Shown piece by piece: positions 44,342 through 46,527 of a stretch of 46,527 nucleotides of DNA. The DNA is from Hondaea fermentalgiana (Eukaryota; Sar; Bigyra; Thraustochytrida; Thraustochytriidae): positions 57,010-103,536 of the forward strand of contig NPFB01000073.1 of the NCBI GenBank assembly GCA_014084085.1. Reading direction: 5' to 3'. Numbering within the stretch: the first letter of the stretch is position 1; each line of letters starts with the position of its first letter. The notes below the pieces were generated by a model. It was not told where the DNA came from, did no database searches, and saw only the letters and a program-made list of their open reading frames with translations. Both the position numbers and the translations under genes were made by a program.

Positions 44342-45438
44342 CTTGGCGTCTTCTTTCTTGGCTCTTGTTGTTGCTACGACTTTGGTCTTTCCTGATATTG
44401 GTCTTGGTCCTTGGTCTTGCTGCAGGTTTCGGGTTTGCTGATGATCTCAAGGTTGCATGCGGACTTTGCTCGTCCTGGGGAACCAAGCTCACGGCTCCTC
44501 AAGAATAAAGAAGCATCCTATAGAATATTTGACGATTTGTCCCACTGTTAAATACTGCTCTCGCAACATATTAGTTGCCTGACTTGCACGACGACCAGCC
44601 CGAACGACAAGATGCATTGTCGCGCACCCTCACCTTTTCGGAGAAAATCTCCGCAAGAGGATCCTTTTGTTGCCGAAGCGAATTACTTCGGAGCATTTAA
44701 GTCATGCCCCCGAATTCTCGAAATCTAGCATCATGCTGATTCACAAACAAGGACTAGCCGCAGAACGGCGTGAACGTGCTAGCACCGGTCCGTCGAACCT
44801 TTCAGCCATGGATCGGCGGAGAAAACCTCCGCTAAGACCCCCTACTGTTTTCAGTAAATGTACACTCGATTCCCAACAATACCATAGTCTCCTGCCAGGA
44901 GTGTTTCGGAGAAAACACCCGCCCCAACCCTTTGCTGACGTGACGTACAATGCTCTCCTAGGCGTCATTGTCTTCACTGCCACCGGGCATGGTGGCCTTG
45001 ACTCGCGTTCAACATATTGTGAATCGGAGAAATTATCCGCTAAGACTTCCTACCATTGATAGTAGGTAGCATGGTGATTCCACGAGGACGACCGTTCGCA
45101 TCACCATCGTGGCCAAGTCATGAGGTAGTCGCACTTGCCGTGTCGCTCACACATTGATGATGAAACCCATGGAATCAGCAAGAAGACAAGGGGTCAAAGG
45201 ACAGCGAAATATGTGTGGCACATCAACAAAGATCATTTTTGATCGAATCATACAGGGGAGGGGTTTATGTAGAGAGAAACGAGATCTTGCGCACGAGGCA
45301 ACGAGGGAGAGAGACGTCGGCTATCCGAAGGTCTGGCTTTAGATCTGACTTGCTAGCATTCGCAAGAATTTGCAAGATCGCCATCGCGCGGTCCCGTTCA
45401 GTTTGGTTTGTTTTGGGATTTGGCTAGCTTCCTGCCGC
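44342..45438. other. 1.1-kb intergenic region with repeated hairpins
   Basis: Promoter of the SDR and 3' flank of the orphan at 45439. Its main content is the hairpin family at 44637-45068. Before the SDR start are TTGGTCTTGG-type repeats (about 44385-44415). A 130-codon plus ORF (44667-45059) runs across the hairpins and shows no domain. Confidence 0.45.
44637..45068. repeat. Dispersed family of double hairpins (four copies)
   Basis: Hairpin A: CGGAG/CTCCG at 44639-44653, GCGGAG/CTCCGC at 44816-44832, a weak copy at 44907-44921, CGGA/TCCG at 45025-45039. Hairpin B neighbours each: CCGAAG/CTTCGG (44673-44691), TACTG/CAGTA (44843-44856), CTCCTG/CAGGAG (44889-44901, before A), CCTAC/GTAGG (45049-45066). 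Copies 2 and 4 share CTAAGAC after A. Arms vary in sequence but keep pairing. Confidence 0.65.
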
Positions 45439-46041
45439 TTACGGGACGGGAAGCTGAGGGCATTCGTAGGGATCAGTTTCGGAGAGAATAGGGCGCGAGC
45501 GGTAGGCCTCGACAGGAGTCGTGGGCTGTGCAGGCTGGGGCGGGGCCTTGTACTTTGCGAGCAAAGACATGAGGCCGAGCTCGGCGGTGAGAACCTGTGT
45601 GGCTCGCGCAGTGTTGGTGCGCGAGTTGATCTGTACAGCCACTGCAAGATGATCAGGGCTCGTCTGGCGCAGAAAGCAGCAGTGGGAAAGGTGAAGACGG
45701 CCGCGGCCCGAGTCGAGGACGTCCTCCAACGAGGATCCCATGAGGACCTCAATGACCTCACGATCGAGAACGACCTCGCAGGCAAGACCGTTGCCTCCGT
45801 TCGGGTCCTGGACGTACGAGACGCCGCCGGATGCCTCGAGCGCGCGCTCGCCAATCTGGCAGAGGGCGTCCACCGCCGTGGCCTGCATGTGTTTCAGGTC
45901 CTCCGCGGGGCAGAACGCCTCGCTGGCCGCCGCAGACGTGCCCGTGCCGATCGCCGCCGACGACATGGTCCTCGCCGCCGTCATCCTCGCCGCCGCGGGC
46001 GCGTACGCCGCCCGCGCGAGCGTCTTGGCCGCGAGCATCAT
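45439..46041 (-). CDS. Hypothetical protein with probable mitochondrial presequence
   Basis: 200 residues from the ATG-ATG at 46041; the frame stays open upstream but is only GC-rich low-complexity sequence. Residues 1-30 (MMLAAKTLARAAYAPAAARM...) are rich in Ala and Arg without acidic residues, a typical mitochondrial targeting peptide. The mature part is not recognised. It has FCPAEDLKHMQATAVDALCQIG (helical), a segment VSYVQDPNGGNGLACEVVLDREVIEVLMGSSLEDVL, HLSHCCFLRQTSPDHLAVAVQINSRTNT, and a Pro-rich tail ending PYECPQLPVP. No TM helix. Probably a small mitochondrial matrix protein. Confidence 0.68.
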   Translation of the reverse strand: MMLAAKTLARAAYAPAAARMTAARTMSSAAIGTGTSAAASEAFCPAEDLKHMQATAVDALCQIGERALEASGGVSYVQDPNGGNGLACEVVLDREVIEVLMGSSLEDVLDSGRGRLHLSHCCFLRQTSPDHLAVAVQINSRTNTARATQVLTAELGLMSLLAKYKAPPQPAQPTTPVEAYRSRPILSETDPYECPQLPVP

Positions 46042-46527
46042 CGTTCGTCCTCTCCCCGCCAAACAAGCACACGACCGACCAACCGACCGACGCGCCCACG
46101 GACCTCGACCTCGTGCGCGCGCGGGGAGGCAGGCGGAGCTGCGAGGCCTCGCGCGGTCTGTCTGTGCCTGCCCTGTCCTTCGGCGCCGCTCCTCGCTCGG
46201 GCAGCCGCTCGATCCGTCGCTCGCTCGCTCGCTCGATCGGGGTCTGCTTCTCCGCCAACTTTTCCGCGGCCGCGTGCGCCTCCTCCTGCTCGCCCCCTTT
46301 CCGCGTAGGGACGCGCGGGCCCCGTCCCCCCGGGGTGAATGTGCAATCATGATGACGCGAGCGCCGCCGCGCAGTCTGGCCCGCGTGCCCCCCGCGGGGG
46401 GGTGCCTACCGCCTCCGCCGCGGGAAGGAGGGGGGCTCATGGGGAGTCTGCGCCGCGGTGATGCGCCGCGCAGACTCGCGAGGTAGAGCCCCTTAATCGG
46501 GAGGGGGGAGGGGGGAAAGGGGGGGCA
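46042..46527. promoter_or_regulatory. GC-rich upstream region with inverted repeat and G-runs
   Basis: Promoter side of the mitochondrial orphan, running to the window edge. Contains GCTCGCTCG repeats near 46215-46235, a perfect 9-bp inverted repeat AGTCTGCGC/GCGCAGACT (46445-46453, 46468-46476) and four G-runs at 46500-46525 that could form a quadruplex. No gene seen. Confidence 0.4.

Noticed and set aside
44667..45059. 130-codon plus ORF
   Set aside because: Runs across the repeated hairpins, shows no domain and has no supporting codon pattern.

Overview
This looks like nuclear DNA of a protist. It holds single-gene units on both strands with no operons, short GT-AG introns in two genes, and many microsatellites in the promoters and 5' leaders. 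The proteins are typically eukaryotic: HECT and RING E3 ligases, an OTU deubiquitinase, a UEV, Ragulator LAMTOR3, EFL1, an SLC25 carrier and a CAMK-type kinase. GC-rich, mostly intronless genes, fibro-slime receptors and a Zn2Cys6 factor outside fungi make a stramenopile of the thraustochytrid kind my best guess. That placement is inference from gene style, not from a marker gene.

Layout, left to right. 1-4295 (minus): two tandem paralogous cell-surface proteins of the fibro-slime/lectin type; the left one runs off the window. 5307-6332 (plus): acidic J-domain-like protein. 7223-7621 (minus) and 8181-9281 (plus): a LAMTOR3-like gene divergent from a stand-alone ABCC-type TMD0 membrane protein. 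9566-11887 (minus): a CHAT-STAND NTPase-SH2 protein. 12352-14082 (minus) and 14632-18519 (plus, three exons): an OTU protease divergent from EFL1. 18828-20180 (minus): coiled-coil orphan. 22379-24916 (plus): kelch-TM-RING E3. 25142-26587 (minus): membrane-anchored acidic repeat protein. 27227-29818 (minus): FN3-HECT E3. 30633-31556 (plus): SLC25 carrier. 33444-34625 (minus): protein kinase. 35999-37228 (minus): orphan. 37995-38803 (plus, three exons): UEV/Mms2. 39113-40780 (minus): ParA/MinD-type ATPase. 41130-41560: array of about ten repeats, mostly 42 bp apart. 42291-43454 (plus): Zn2Cys6 factor. 43568-44341 (minus): SDR oxidoreductase. 44637-45068: family of double hairpins. 45439-46041 (minus): presequence-bearing orphan.

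There is no single pathway. Ubiquitin biology is enriched (OTU, RING, HECT, UEV), though neighbouring position does not show a shared process. The most unusual items are the CHAT-STAND-SH2 protein, which resembles an NLR-like signalling receptor with a degenerate protease-like domain and a STAT-like SH2, and the ParA-like gene with a helically phased repeat array a few hundred bases upstream. The stand-alone TMD0 protein, the FN3-HECT ligase and the repeated hairpin family are also worth a second look.

Limits: no search or structure prediction was run. Starts were chosen at the first credible ATG. Several frames open at GTG or run further upstream, so 5' exons may be missing.
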